Shown piece after piece: positions 1 through 7,933 of a DNA stretch of 10,912 nucleotides. Origin of the DNA: Verrucomicrobiia bacterium (lineage in GTDB: Bacteria; Verrucomicrobiota; Verrucomicrobiia; Limisphaerales; JAUIHU01); contig JAUIHU010000088.1 of assembly GCA_030432175.1 (NCBI GenBank), positions 1 to 10,912 on the forward strand, given 5' to 3'. The notes below the pieces were generated by a model that worked only from the letters and a program-made list of their open reading frames with translations, made no database searches and was not told the origin of the DNA. The position numbers were made by a program, and so were the translations under genes. The first letter of the stretch is position 1, and every line of letters starts with the position of its first letter.

Positions 1-276
1 ATCAAGATCAATTTCCCAAGCTACCAACGCTCCTTTGGCCAGGTTGGTTGCCATCAGCGTCTGCCGAACACGGCGAATGACCCCACCTTTCAGCATAGCC
101 CGAATACGCTCAATAACTGTCTCAACTTCCAGCTCTGCCAGTTTTGCGATTTCTTCAATTGGAAACCGTTGATATCCTTGTATCTTATCTTCCGAAACGG
201 AAAGTATTTTCGCGTTTACAGGGTCCTGTGTAGAGACAGGAACGGCTGCGTTGTGTGTTTCTGTAGTAGAACTCAT
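1..276 (-). CDS. Lrp/AsnC-type winged-helix protein, possibly siroheme-decarboxylase-like (3' end cut by window edge)
   Basis: The first 92 codons are present, from an ATG at 276 down to position 1, and the frame stays open through the edge. After a low-complexity Ser/Thr/Ala N-terminus (residues 1-30), residues 37-70 read as a small winged helix: RFPIEEIAKLAELEVETVI followed by RIRAMLKGGVIRRVRQTL. The pattern of a Phe-Pro opening, a recognition helix, and 'G-x-I-R-R' in the wing is typical of Lrp/AsnC regulators and of the related AhbA/NirD-type siroheme decarboxylases. The start of the following alpha/beta domain (GALVAWEIDLD) is visible, but the diagnostic C-terminal half is outside the window, so regulator and decarboxylase cannot be separated. 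No clear ribosome binding site precedes the ATG. It lies 58 bases after the hydrolase gene on the same strand. Confidence 0.6.
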   Translation of the reverse strand, partial: MSSTTETHNAAVPVSTQDPVNAKILSVSEDKIQGYQRFPIEEIAKLAELEVETVIERIRAMLKGGVIRRVRQTLMATNLAKGALVAWEIDLD

Positions 277-334
277 ATTCTGATTAAATCTGGGTCTAGA
301 ATTGAACCAATTGTGCAAAGAATCAACTTCTCTT

Positions 335-1759
335 TCATTGTCGCAGCGATTCAAACCATGTTCGCGCCCGCAGCAAACTAAACGGAGCGCATTCTGCATG
401 TCCCGCCAGTGGAAATGGATCAATCAGCTCAACAGATTCAGCTCCAAGTTCATTGAATCTTGCCAATGCAACGGTTGAATTTTCGCGAGGAACGGTAGTG
501 TCCCCTGCACAGTGATACATTTGTATAGGCGCGCGAGGGGTCCAATCGTAAACGTCATTTTCTCTTAAGATCAATCTCCATGGGTGCTCATCGTTGGACT
601 CAATTTTTTCTAATAAAGCCGGTTGAAGAATGTCCCTTGGTACATCTGGAAGGACAGCGTCAATTTGTCCGCCTGTGCTTTCTCCATCAAACAACGGTGG
701 CAAGGTCTCATTGTAAGGTTCGATAAACACATCTTTGGGTGATCCAAACCAGTCATAAACCAGGTCATACCCAAATAATAAATAGGGCAGGTAATTGGGA
801 GAATCATAAGGTTCGTTGGAAAGTAATAAATCAAACATCGTCCCGGACATGTCATAGGGTCCGGCCATCGGAGCAGAAGCTGTCACAGTGAATTCATCCG
901 CATGATTGGATTCCAATTCGCGATGAGCAGCCATTGTAGCATGGCCACCCTGTGAATAGCCCACCAGAAAAAGCTGTTCGTTCCAGGCAATCGATTGTTG
1001 ATCCATATAGGTTCGCGTGGCGCGAAGCATGTCTATCACCGCTGAGGCTTCTGTGGCGGCGTGAACGTATGGATGTAGTCCACGAGATGAGCCAAATCCA
1101 AGATAGTCTGGAGCTTGCGCGATGTATCCTGTGGACGCCATGGCCAGTGTGGCGGTGAAATCCAAAGTTTCTGCCATGGAAGGCGCTTCGTCCCATTTAT
1201 GCAGCGTACCGTGCTGGTAGCTCAACATTGGCGCCGGACTTTCTATGCCCTGAGGCACAGCCAGCAACCCCGAAGCAGTAACCGGGGCTCCGGTTGCGTC
1301 GGGTGTCTGGTATTCCAGTTTCCACAAATCAACACCGTTCGAGGCGAGGATCGGGATGGTATTCGATGTGAACACATCTTGCACCTGAGCAATACTCATC
1401 GAACGAATCAACGTGGCGCCAATCAGTTCCCCGCGATTGACCGGTGAGCCAGTCAAAGCTACCACTCGGAAATAACCAGCCGTTTCTGAATCAATAACAG
1501 CTTCCCAGGTTGTCTCTGTAATCGGCCAATCTGTTCCAGATGCCGGCGCCCATTCGGCTTCCAGATCAGACCTGTAATCGATGCGATACCCCATCCAGTC
1601 AGCGCCAGTGTAAGGCGTCCAACTCAACCGCACCGAATTGCTGTTGATTGGCTCAATTTCTAATACCGGACTGGAATTTTCAGAAGCGCCAGCCAAACTG
1701 CTCAGCGCCAGAGATCCGAGGAGCAGTACAGAGTATTTGAATTTCAATGTTGTTTTCAT
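335..1759 (-). CDS. Secreted alpha/beta-hydrolase (secretory lipase-like) with N-terminal fibronectin-III-like domain
   Basis: Predicted 474-residue exported esterase or lipase. Residues 1-25 form a Sec signal peptide (MKTTLKFKYSVLLLGSLALS, then an AGA-S cleavage site). Residues about 30-102 look like a fibronectin type III domain (the 'SVRLSWTPYTGADWMGYRI' strand pattern). The rest is an alpha/beta-hydrolase: an oxyanion-hole-like YQHGT, nucleophile Ser269 in GYSQGG, acid Asp420 in CAGDTTVP and His454 in AGHAEC, so the triad is complete. The pattern resembles the secretory lipase / bacterial prolyl-oligopeptidase-like group; the substrate cannot be read from sequence. The ATG at 1759 is chosen because it puts the signal peptide at the N-terminus. 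A GTG at 1795 would add 12 residues and start 7 bases after the aroB stop, and it cannot be excluded since neither start has a good Shine-Dalgarno sequence. Confidence 0.85.
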   Translation of the reverse strand: MKTTLKFKYSVLLLGSLALSSLAGASENSSPVLEIEPINSNSVRLSWTPYTGADWMGYRIDYRSDLEAEWAPASGTDWPITETTWEAVIDSETAGYFRVVALTGSPVNRGELIGATLIRSMSIAQVQDVFTSNTIPILASNGVDLWKLEYQTPDATGAPVTASGLLAVPQGIESPAPMLSYQHGTLHKWDEAPSMAETLDFTATLAMASTGYIAQAPDYLGFGSSRGLHPYVHAATEASAVIDMLRATRTYMDQQSIAWNEQLFLVGYSQGGHATMAAHRELESNHADEFTVTASAPMAGPYDMSGTMFDLLLSNEPYDSPNYLPYLLFGYDLVYDWFGSPKDVFIEPYNETLPPLFDGESTGGQIDAVLPDVPRDILQPALLEKIESNDEHPWRLILRENDVYDWTPRAPIQMYHCAGDTTVPRENSTVALARFNELGAESVELIDPFPLAGHAECAPFSLLRARTWFESLRQ

Positions 1760-1802
1760 GATTTGAATTATTTGAGCTTGGGAAAAGACAGCCACGGTGT
1801 AA

Positions 1803-2897
1803 TCAGCTTCTCAACGTTTCGATGACGTTCAAAATGGTCGCTTCCGACACCGGATGACCGGAGCTGGCTCTGCCTATACAGGAACTCAATACAAATCGAA
1901 TCTCACCGGATACATTTTTCTTATCCAACTGCATTGCTTTCAGTATTTTGCTTTCCTGAGACCGAGAGGCATTCCATTCGACCGGAAGCTCCATGGATTG
2001 GAACAATTTATAAATTCTTAAAGCGTGTTCTTGTGGCATGTCCACCAGTTGGACGGATAGCCGCGCTGCGGCGACTTGACCGATAGAAATAGCCTCTCCA
2101 TGAAGGTATTGCCCATATCCGGAAATCGCTTCGAGCCCATGCCCCAAAGTGTGACCAAAATTTAAAAGCGCCCTGGCTCCGGTTGTTTCTTTTTCATCTT
2201 CGGCAACAACTTCGGATTTTATAGCACAGCTCCTGCCAATTGCGCGGGTGAGAGCTTTTTCATCTTTCTTCAGAAGCAGTTCAGTATTTTTTTCGATCCA
2301 GGAGAAAAAGCGGGCGTCCCAGATAATGCCGTACTTGATCACTTCAGCCAGCCCGGCGCGCAGCTCACGGTCAGGTAATGTTTTCAATGTGTCAGTGTCA
2401 CAGAGCACAGTTTTAGGTTGATGGAATGCTCCCACCAGATTCTTGCCGGACTTCAAGTTAATGCCGACTTTTCCACCAACCGAGCTGTCCACTTGCGCCA
2501 GCAGGGTTGTGGGAATTTGAATACAATCAATCCCACGCAAGTATGAAGCAGCGACAAAACCTGCCAAATCTCCAACAACTCCTCCTCCCAAAGCCACCAA
2601 GAACGATTTCCTGTCCAATCTGGCCTGCGCTAATTGATCGTAACAGTGTCCAAGCCACTTCAATGATTTAGTTTTCTCTCCAGAAGGCAACTCGATGAGC
2701 GCAACATCAAATCCAGCGGCTTTTAAGGATTTTGAAACTTCTTCTGCGTAAACAGGTCCAACTTTGTCGTCTGTGATGAGCGCGCATTTTCTTCCATCAA
2801 CAACTTTCGCAATTTTCTGCCCCGCTTGCGATAACAGTCCTGGTCCAATCCAGATGTTATAGCTTCTTTCTCCCAGGGAGACCTGTACTTTTTTCAT
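1803..2897 (-). CDS. aroB: 3-dehydroquinate synthase
   Basis: Converts DAHP to 3-dehydroquinate, the second step of the shikimate pathway to aromatic amino acids; a cytoplasmic NAD+- and divalent-metal-dependent enzyme. The 364 residues match the usual length. Visible landmarks are the glycine-rich NAD-binding segment ALGGGVVGDLAGFVAASYLRG (about 102-122), the active-site stretch IPTTLLAQVDSSVGGKVGIN (about 128-147), and the three metal ligands Glu185 (AGLAEVIKYG), His249 (NFGHTLGHGLEA) and His266 (YLHGEAI). The ATG at 2897 has a weak GAGAAG about 8 bases upstream. It follows the protease gene by 58 bases on the same strand and is followed closely by the hydrolase. There is no obvious functional link to either, so the grouping looks like housekeeping colinearity rather than a pathway operon. 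Confidence 0.97.
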   Translation of the reverse strand: MKKVQVSLGERSYNIWIGPGLLSQAGQKIAKVVDGRKCALITDDKVGPVYAEEVSKSLKAAGFDVALIELPSGEKTKSLKWLGHCYDQLAQARLDRKSFLVALGGGVVGDLAGFVAASYLRGIDCIQIPTTLLAQVDSSVGGKVGINLKSGKNLVGAFHQPKTVLCDTDTLKTLPDRELRAGLAEVIKYGIIWDARFFSWIEKNTELLLKKDEKALTRAIGRSCAIKSEVVAEDEKETTGARALLNFGHTLGHGLEAISGYGQYLHGEAISIGQVAAARLSVQLVDMPQEHALRIYKLFQSMELPVEWNASRSQESKILKAMQLDKKNVSGEIRFVLSSCIGRASSGHPVSEATILNVIETLRS

Positions 2898-2955
2898 TCG
2901 CGGATCTTCTCAGAATTCAACCAACATGACCAGACGGATTGATAGACGGGCGCTT

Positions 2956-4248
2956 TTACTGTTTCCCAAATTTTCCGCTGACCAGTGTAACTCCTTTGAG
3001 CAAGTCCAATGCTCTTTTTAATTGGCGATCTTTGTCGGAGAAAAATGGCTTCTCGCCGGTGTCGGAGCCATTCTCTACAGCCCGAATCAAATCCATGCTG
3101 ACTTGAGCGCTCTCTTCAGCGCTAAGGGTGACAATCGTATCCGGCGTGATACCATTTCCATGAATCAATCGGCGGCTCGGTGTGAAGTATTTTGCAGTCG
3201 TCAATCTTAATGCTGATCCGTCCTGCAAAGGCAGGATGCGTTGAACAGATCCCTTTCCAAATGTTTGTTCACCAAGGATATAAGCAATTCCCAAGTCCTG
3301 CAGACAGCCGGCGACAATTTCCGATGCGCTGGCGCTCCCTCCGTTGACCAGGATCAGTATCGGAATCTTGTATTTCTTTCCTCCTCCTGAACGATATTCA
3401 GATCCAACGGTCTGATCTCTCCCTTCAGTGGTCACAATCAGTTGTCCCTTTTCAGTAAACATTTCGCAGACCCGGGCTGCCTGATCCATCAACCCACCAG
3501 GATTGTCACGTAAATCCAGAATCAGGGAGGTCATTCCCTGTTCGTCCATTTTTTTCAGCGCATCTGCGAGATCATCACTGGTTTGCTCTCCGAACTGCTC
3601 TAACCGCGCATATCCTACCGTTCCATCTAACAGCGGAAACTCATTGCCACCTTGAATGTCCTGAACCGTGTCCATCTTGATCACATCCCGGGTCAGATCA
3701 ACATCAAAGGTTTCCTGGGTTTTTGGACGAAAGAATGTGACTTTAACGGTCGTTCCCGGCTTACCTTTGAGTTGGTTGGCAGCTTCTGCGGAGGTTATGT
3801 TTTTAGCGCTTTTACCCTCGATTTTGTAGATCTGGTCGTCAGGCAGAACACCTGCCGCCTCCGCAGGCGAATCTTTCACCAGAGCCACGACGGTGACATA
3901 GTCATCACGAACCGTGATACGAATTCCCAAACCTCCGAATTCACCTTCTGTATCTTCCTGAAGCTTTTTATACTTGGTAGGTTCCATGAACTCACTGTGT
4001 GGATCCAACGCTCCCAGCATGCCTTTCAATGCGTTGCGAATCAGATCCTGATAGTTCATTTCATCGCCACCATAGTACTGAGTCCTCACCATGAACAAAG
4101 CCTCGGAGAAAATTTCGAGATTTTCATATACATCATCGCCCTCGGATGCTTGTGCCGTCTCCGAGAAAATCCTGGCCCCGATTATTGCATTTAACCCCAG
4201 AACTAATATCAAAGCTCCGTGCAGGAATTTTTTTTTCATATTTCGCAT
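2956..4248 (-). CDS. ctpA: C-terminal processing peptidase (S41 family, PDZ-containing)
   Basis: Periplasmic, probably membrane-anchored serine protease of the CtpA/Prc family, which trims or degrades proteins from their C-terminus and often controls cell-wall hydrolases. Residues 5-27 form a hydrophobic signal or anchor segment with a possible cleavage site AQA-SEG near 34. A PDZ domain spans about 102-185 (GGLGIRI...VKDSPAEAAGVLPDDQI). The catalytic core follows: LDLRDNPGG (about 244-252), Ser307 in GGSASASE as nucleophile, Lys332 in FGKGSVQ as general base, and Gln336; the 25-residue Ser-Lys spacing agrees with the family. At 430 residues it is the short CtpA type rather than the long E. 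coli Prc type. ATG 4248 gives MRNMKKK; starting at the second Met (4239) is equally plausible. Confidence 0.95.
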   Translation of the reverse strand: MRNMKKKFLHGALILVLGLNAIIGARIFSETAQASEGDDVYENLEIFSEALFMVRTQYYGGDEMNYQDLIRNALKGMLGALDPHSEFMEPTKYKKLQEDTEGEFGGLGIRITVRDDYVTVVALVKDSPAEAAGVLPDDQIYKIEGKSAKNITSAEAANQLKGKPGTTVKVTFFRPKTQETFDVDLTRDVIKMDTVQDIQGGNEFPLLDGTVGYARLEQFGEQTSDDLADALKKMDEQGMTSLILDLRDNPGGLMDQAARVCEMFTEKGQLIVTTEGRDQTVGSEYRSGGGKKYKIPILILVNGGSASASEIVAGCLQDLGIAYILGEQTFGKGSVQRILPLQDGSALRLTTAKYFTPSRRLIHGNGITPDTIVTLSAEESAQVSMDLIRAVENGSDTGEKPFFSDKDRQLKRALDLLKGVTLVSGKFGKQ

Positions 4249-4325
4249 GCTCGGTTTTCAATCAACGCAGCCGGAATCTCATATTCATGCGTCATTTCAA
4301 CGCCAAACTGCCGTGCTAACATAGG

Positions 4326-5303
4326 TTATTCACTGAAATGTCCTTGATAAAATGATAGCCAACCCCGGATGCGTACTGTGGCTCCAGAATCACAGTCCGG
4401 GAATACTGGATCCGAGTGCAGACAAGGACATCGCGGTTCAGCCCAGGTCCGGTTTAGAGGTTCCCAGGCGGTGATGATCCATTTATCCCCATCCTCGTTT
4501 CTGCAGGCAGCGTATGGTCCAACAAACAACTTATTGTCGGCGGTTTGTTGATTCATTCCCCTGGCTCCTTTCAACATCACACAATTCTGGGTTACGAGTC
4601 CAGTCAGCTTTATCGGACTGCCATTGAACAAGTCAATCTCCATCAACACTGCGTCCTGGACCGGTGTGATGCGTGTGGTGAATTCAATCCCGTTTGGCAA
4701 AGTACGGGTTAGTTGAAGCACGCCCCCGGCGCATCGACGCCATTCCTTGCGAGGTAATTCTGTGTTTTGCAAATCCCAGATGGTGTCAATGTGTGTATGA
4801 GCAAGGTAGGTCAATCCCAGATTCGACCAGATCGCTTCCGGCACATCCACCACCACATAGCTGGATAAATCCCATGGAGTGAATACACTAACCTTGGTTT
4901 CCCGCTGAGGCTTCAGGGCTCCTTCTAAAAATCCAATTCGTGGATGCCTTCCACCGGGAAAAGGAGCTATGCGTACACGATTTTCTTCCCACCAACCTAT
5001 CTCCTCCAACCAGGTTTGCCCGACTTGTTTTTCGAGTTCTGTCAGCTCGTTTTGAATGGCTTCCAAACGCTCTGAATCCCAATCGAAAACCCGTATTCTT
5101 TCTGTAATGTCCATTTCATGGGCGTTCATGACAGCAGTCCAGAAAAGAGCTTCGGAATGATTTTTAGGGGATCTCGGGGACGCATAGACCGGCAGGTCGG
5201 GTTCCGAAATAATTTCCTGTGTTTGCCCCAGACAAGCCATCACTGAACCTAAAATAACCAAAACCAGGTCAGGATTGCTGACGCATTTTTGAGATTGGAT
5301 CAT
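4326..5303 (-). CDS. Hypothetical exported protein, possible lipoprotein
   Basis: 325 residues, not recognised as a characterised family. The N-terminus has a hydrophobic segment (about 13-25, LVLVILGSVMAC); Cys24 sits in a lipobox-like VMAC, although Met at -2 and the single Lys in the n-region are unusual. The mature part begins with an acidic, probably helical stretch (65-110), followed by an aromatic-rich, beta-looking body with phrases such as VFTPWDLSSYVVVDVPEAIW (140-159) and LGLTYLAHTHIDTIWDLQN. The C-terminus carries a striking Cys/His/Asp patch, RCPCLHSDPVFPDC (291-304), followed by RIRGWLSFYQG. From recall this resembles uncharacterised planctomycete/verrucomicrobial proteins. The ATG at 5303 is the only sensible start; an ATG at 5309 is followed at once by a stop. 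It is 80 bases after the CbiX-like gene and 77 before ctpA. Confidence 0.75.
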   Translation of the reverse strand: MIQSQKCVSNPDLVLVILGSVMACLGQTQEIISEPDLPVYASPRSPKNHSEALFWTAVMNAHEMDITERIRVFDWDSERLEAIQNELTELEKQVGQTWLEEIGWWEENRVRIAPFPGGRHPRIGFLEGALKPQRETKVSVFTPWDLSSYVVVDVPEAIWSNLGLTYLAHTHIDTIWDLQNTELPRKEWRRCAGGVLQLTRTLPNGIEFTTRITPVQDAVLMEIDLFNGSPIKLTGLVTQNCVMLKGARGMNQQTADNKLFVGPYAACRNEDGDKWIITAWEPLNRTWAEPRCPCLHSDPVFPDCDSGATVRIRGWLSFYQGHFSE

Positions 5304-5343
5304 TTACATGGATTCTTTAGCAGAATCGCAAGCCAGGGGCAAT

Positions 5344-5362
5344 CTGTTGATTTTTTCAACAG
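5344..5362. repeat. Perfect 7-bp hairpin between the CbiX-like gene and the hypothetical exported protein
   Basis: CTGTTGA and TCAACAG form a perfect 7-bp stem around a TTTTT loop, 21 bases beyond the stop of the leftward CbiX-like gene. On the leftward transcript the stem is not GC-rich and is not followed by a U-run, so it is not a classical intrinsic terminator. It could be a weak pausing or mRNA 3'-end stabilising element, or chance. It sits upstream of the hypothetical protein's start (5303). Confidence 0.35.
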
Positions 5363-5383
5363 TCTTAAATTTTCGAGATGCAA

Positions 5384-6388
5384 TCACACAGTGGCTGGTT
5401 CAGCATGAGCGGTGGGCTTAGTAGATGAATCGTCGATGTGCGATTTCCAGATATCCTGGATTTGTTCGAGAATCACACGTGACATGTAGGGTTCAGAACC
5501 GATGCTCAACGCATACCAAACGCGCTTTCCTTTTTTCTCGGTCGGATTGCGCCATGTGGGCGAACCGGACTTTAAACGCTCCTGAACTCTTTTCTCTGGT
5601 TCTCCCAGCATCACAGGAATATCCTCAAATGAATGGAGCCCGTCACTGATAAAGAAAGGGGTGACAATGATGTTTTTGGTTTCAGCCATTTCATAACATT
5701 CTGCAATAAACGGGGCTTCTTCCATGTAAATGGCGTGAGCATCAGCGAAAATATTTCGATCCCGAATCATTTGCACTTGCCGCTCAATAGCTTCCCTGGA
5801 TTTTGTGTTATTGCCGGTGCCGTGTCCGGCGATGAACAATGTGGTTTCTGAATCTTTGGCCTGAAAGGGGAAAGGATACTGGCGCAGGGTTTCGGTCGAT
5901 CGGCTGATGAGCGCTTCCGTCATGGAAGGGTGCACACCGACTGGTTTGCAATAATACAAACACTGGTTTCCTCTTTTCTGAATCCTGGAAAAATCAATAT
6001 CCACGCCATCGCTAAGCTGCATTTCTCTCGGTATCACCTGATCAGTGAAATAGCCTTCGCTGATAAAAAAAGGAACGATGAAGACATGCCTGGCAAAAAC
6101 ACCGCGGAGCGCCGCGGTTGGCATGGGTTCGAGTTTCCAGAAACATTCCACCACCTGTGAAAACCTTCCAGTGGCTCGAAGCGTTCTGGCATGTTGGAAA
6201 GTGGGTAATCCCGATTCAGCATTCAGCGTTGAACCGTGACCCACTAGAATGACAGCACAATCCTCTGGGGTTGGAAAATCACTTTGCCAATCAAGTGACT
6301 CGATGTGTTTCAAAGCGGCATTGTTCACAAAAATATCCCTAATGCGAACTCGCCCACGCTGCAAGCGGAAGGGCAGTATAAAATTCAC
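5384..6388 (-). CDS. Tandem-domain CbiX-like sirohydrochlorin chelatase family protein
   Basis: 334 residues containing two copies of the CbiX/SirB chelatase half-domain. Copy 1 (about 45-160) has LVGHGSTLN with His51 and PFFISEGYFTDQVIP; copy 2 (about 182-312) has IAGHGTGNN with His189 and PFFISDGLHSFEDIP with His252. CbiX/SirB enzymes insert Co2+ or Fe2+ into sirohydrochlorin for cobalamin or siroheme. Copy 2 keeps both metal-binding histidines, while copy 1 has Phe/Tyr where the second is expected, so only one half may be catalytic. The tail (316-334) is Ser/Thr/Pro/Ala-rich. The GTG at 6388 directly abuts the rpoN TAA, which suggests translational coupling; no ATG exists before the first domain, but a later GTG (residue 14 or 21) is possible. 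No other tetrapyrrole gene is adjacent, so the metal and product are unknown. Confidence 0.85.
   Translation of the reverse strand: MNFILPFRLQRGRVRIRDIFVNNAALKHIESLDWQSDFPTPEDCAVILVGHGSTLNAESGLPTFQHARTLRATGRFSQVVECFWKLEPMPTAALRGVFARHVFIVPFFISEGYFTDQVIPREMQLSDGVDIDFSRIQKRGNQCLYYCKPVGVHPSMTEALISRSTETLRQYPFPFQAKDSETTLFIAGHGTGNNTKSREAIERQVQMIRDRNIFADAHAIYMEEAPFIAECYEMAETKNIIVTPFFISDGLHSFEDIPVMLGEPEKRVQERLKSGSPTWRNPTEKKGKRVWYALSIGSEPYMSRVILEQIQDIWKSHIDDSSTKPTAHAEPATV
6101..6118 (-). terminator. Terminator-like GC-rich hairpin inside the CbiX-like gene
   Basis: ACCGCGG and CCGCGGT form a perfect 7-bp, mostly G-C stem around a 4-base loop. On the leftward transcript the stem is followed by G and then five U residues (6099-6095). 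This has the form of an intrinsic terminator but lies in coding sequence, about 270 bases into the CbiX-like gene and 290 bases after the end of rpoN. It may simply reflect the codons for Pro-Thr-Ala-Ala-Leu-Arg-Gly. Active translation would normally prevent it from forming; it could act as a polarity site if translation of this GTG-started gene fails. Confidence 0.25.
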
Positions 6389-7891
6389 TTAATACATTTT
6401 CCGCAGACTGGAAGGCAGTATATTCAGCTCCGAACGGTATTTGGCCACAGTTCGTCGGGCTATTTTTATGCCTTCTTCTTTCAATTGCTCCACGACTTCC
6501 TGATCTGACAATGGATGATGCGGATCTTCTTTCCTGAAGATTTCAGCAATCTTGTCTTTCACACTGGTGTTTGACATTCCTTCACCGTCCTGGGTCTGAA
6601 TGCCAGAGGAAAAGAAATATTTCATTTCATAAACACCCTGGGGCGTTTGAATGTATTTTCCAGAAACCGCCCGACTGACAGTTGTTTCGTGAACATCCAC
6701 AGCTTCTGCAACCTGAGCCATGGTCATGGGTTTTAACTTCGATACTCCATGGTCCAGAAAATCTCGTTGCCGGCTGACTATTTCATTCGCGATGTTTAAA
6801 ATGGTGTGCTGCCGTTGGTGCAGGCTCTTGATCAAAAACATTCCTGCTCTGACTTTCTCACGAATGTACTGTTTTACCTCTTGCGTCGTGTTTCCTTGCG
6901 CCATGAGGTCTTTGTAGTGATTGGAAATTCTCAGGTGCGGAATGTAATCATCATTGGTCGTCACGATGTATTCCCCGTCCTCCTTTCTGACAAATACTTC
7001 CGGGAGAACATACTGGTTGGGCGTCGACATGTATGCGCGGCCAGGTCTGGGGTCCAGATTTCCAATTCTCTCCACAGCATCGCGCACCATCGGCAGACTG
7101 ATACCAAGTCCACGAGCAATTTCTGGTAATCTGCGTTTACCCAGCGCCGGCATGAACTTGTCGATGATCCGATACTCAAGCGTGTCACTCTTCTCAGCTC
7201 TTTCCAACTGCAACATCAGACACTCTCGCAGGTCTCTGCAACCCACTCCTGCCGGATCAAACGACTGCACAACCTCTATGGCTTGCTCGATTTGTTCCGG
7301 ATCAATACTCGTGGAAAATGCCAGCTCACTGACATTGGCTTGCAGGTAGCCGTAATCATCAATATTGCCGATGATCATTTCCGCGACAGGAATCAAATCT
7401 TCAGATAAATCAGAGATTCGCAGCTGCTCAATGAGAAACTCCTGAAGCGATGTCTCGGCAGTGATGCTGTCCATCATGAATTGCCGTTTTTCTTCTTCAT
7501 CTTCAGATGAGCGAATTGGCGCATTGGTTTGCGAAAAGTGCTCTCTCCAGTCCTGGTCTAACTGCGTCAATTTCTCAAATTCCGCCTGGAAATCATCTAC
7601 CGGGTCATTCGAGTCATCATTTTGGGTTGGATCTACCCGGGTATCCTGAGGAGGCTCGGATGGGTCCATTTGGATTTCCTCCTCTCTCGGACCATTTTCA
7701 TCTTTTTCTGAACCAGGTCTTTCTTCAGGCGACAGTTCTTCCAGGATCGGGTTTTGCTCCAATTCCTGCTGAACCAATGCGCTTAATTCCAATGTCGGCG
7801 CCTGAAGCAACGCCAGAGACTGCTGCAGCTGAGGCGCTAACACTTGCGAGAGCGCCATCTTCTGAGATAGGAATAAACCTTGCTGAGCCAT
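6389..7891 (-). CDS. rpoN: RNA polymerase sigma-54 factor
   Basis: Sigma-54 directs RNA polymerase to -24/-12 promoters, which open only with an ATP-driven enhancer-binding protein. All regions are present in 500 residues. The Gln/Leu-rich region I (1-52: SLALLQAPTLELSALVQQEL, then NPILEE) contacts activators. The acidic region II (about 53-137) is somewhat long and explains the extra length over E. coli RpoN. The core-binding domain spans about 138-330, with FDPAGVGCRDLRECL at 211-225. A helix-turn-helix lies at about 390-412 (MAQVAEAVDVHETTVSRAVSGK), and the diagnostic RpoN box ARRTVAKYR is at 478-486, 14 residues from the C-terminus. The ATG at 7891 starts region I precisely. No enhancer-binding protein gene is in the window. 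It is transcribed away from ddl and reads directly into the CbiX-like gene. Confidence 0.98.
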   Translation of the reverse strand: MAQQGLFLSQKMALSQVLAPQLQQSLALLQAPTLELSALVQQELEQNPILEELSPEERPGSEKDENGPREEEIQMDPSEPPQDTRVDPTQNDDSNDPVDDFQAEFEKLTQLDQDWREHFSQTNAPIRSSEDEEEKRQFMMDSITAETSLQEFLIEQLRISDLSEDLIPVAEMIIGNIDDYGYLQANVSELAFSTSIDPEQIEQAIEVVQSFDPAGVGCRDLRECLMLQLERAEKSDTLEYRIIDKFMPALGKRRLPEIARGLGISLPMVRDAVERIGNLDPRPGRAYMSTPNQYVLPEVFVRKEDGEYIVTTNDDYIPHLRISNHYKDLMAQGNTTQEVKQYIREKVRAGMFLIKSLHQRQHTILNIANEIVSRQRDFLDHGVSKLKPMTMAQVAEAVDVHETTVSRAVSGKYIQTPQGVYEMKYFFSSGIQTQDGEGMSNTSVKDKIAEIFRKEDPHHPLSDQEVVEQLKEEGIKIARRTVAKYRSELNILPSSLRKMY

Positions 7892-7933
7892 TGTGTTGGA
7901 TTTTAGTGATATTATTCAGTTCTACAAGTTATT

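Noticed and set aside
3846..3864. CCTGC...GCAGG hairpin in the protease gene
   Set aside because: It is a short stem inside the conserved PDZ coding region without a following U-run; expected by chance.
3652..4194. 180-codon open frame on the + strand across the protease gene
   Set aside because: It is antisense to a well-supported S41 protease with intact catalytic motifs, and its translation has no recognisable domain; a mirror of the coding strand.
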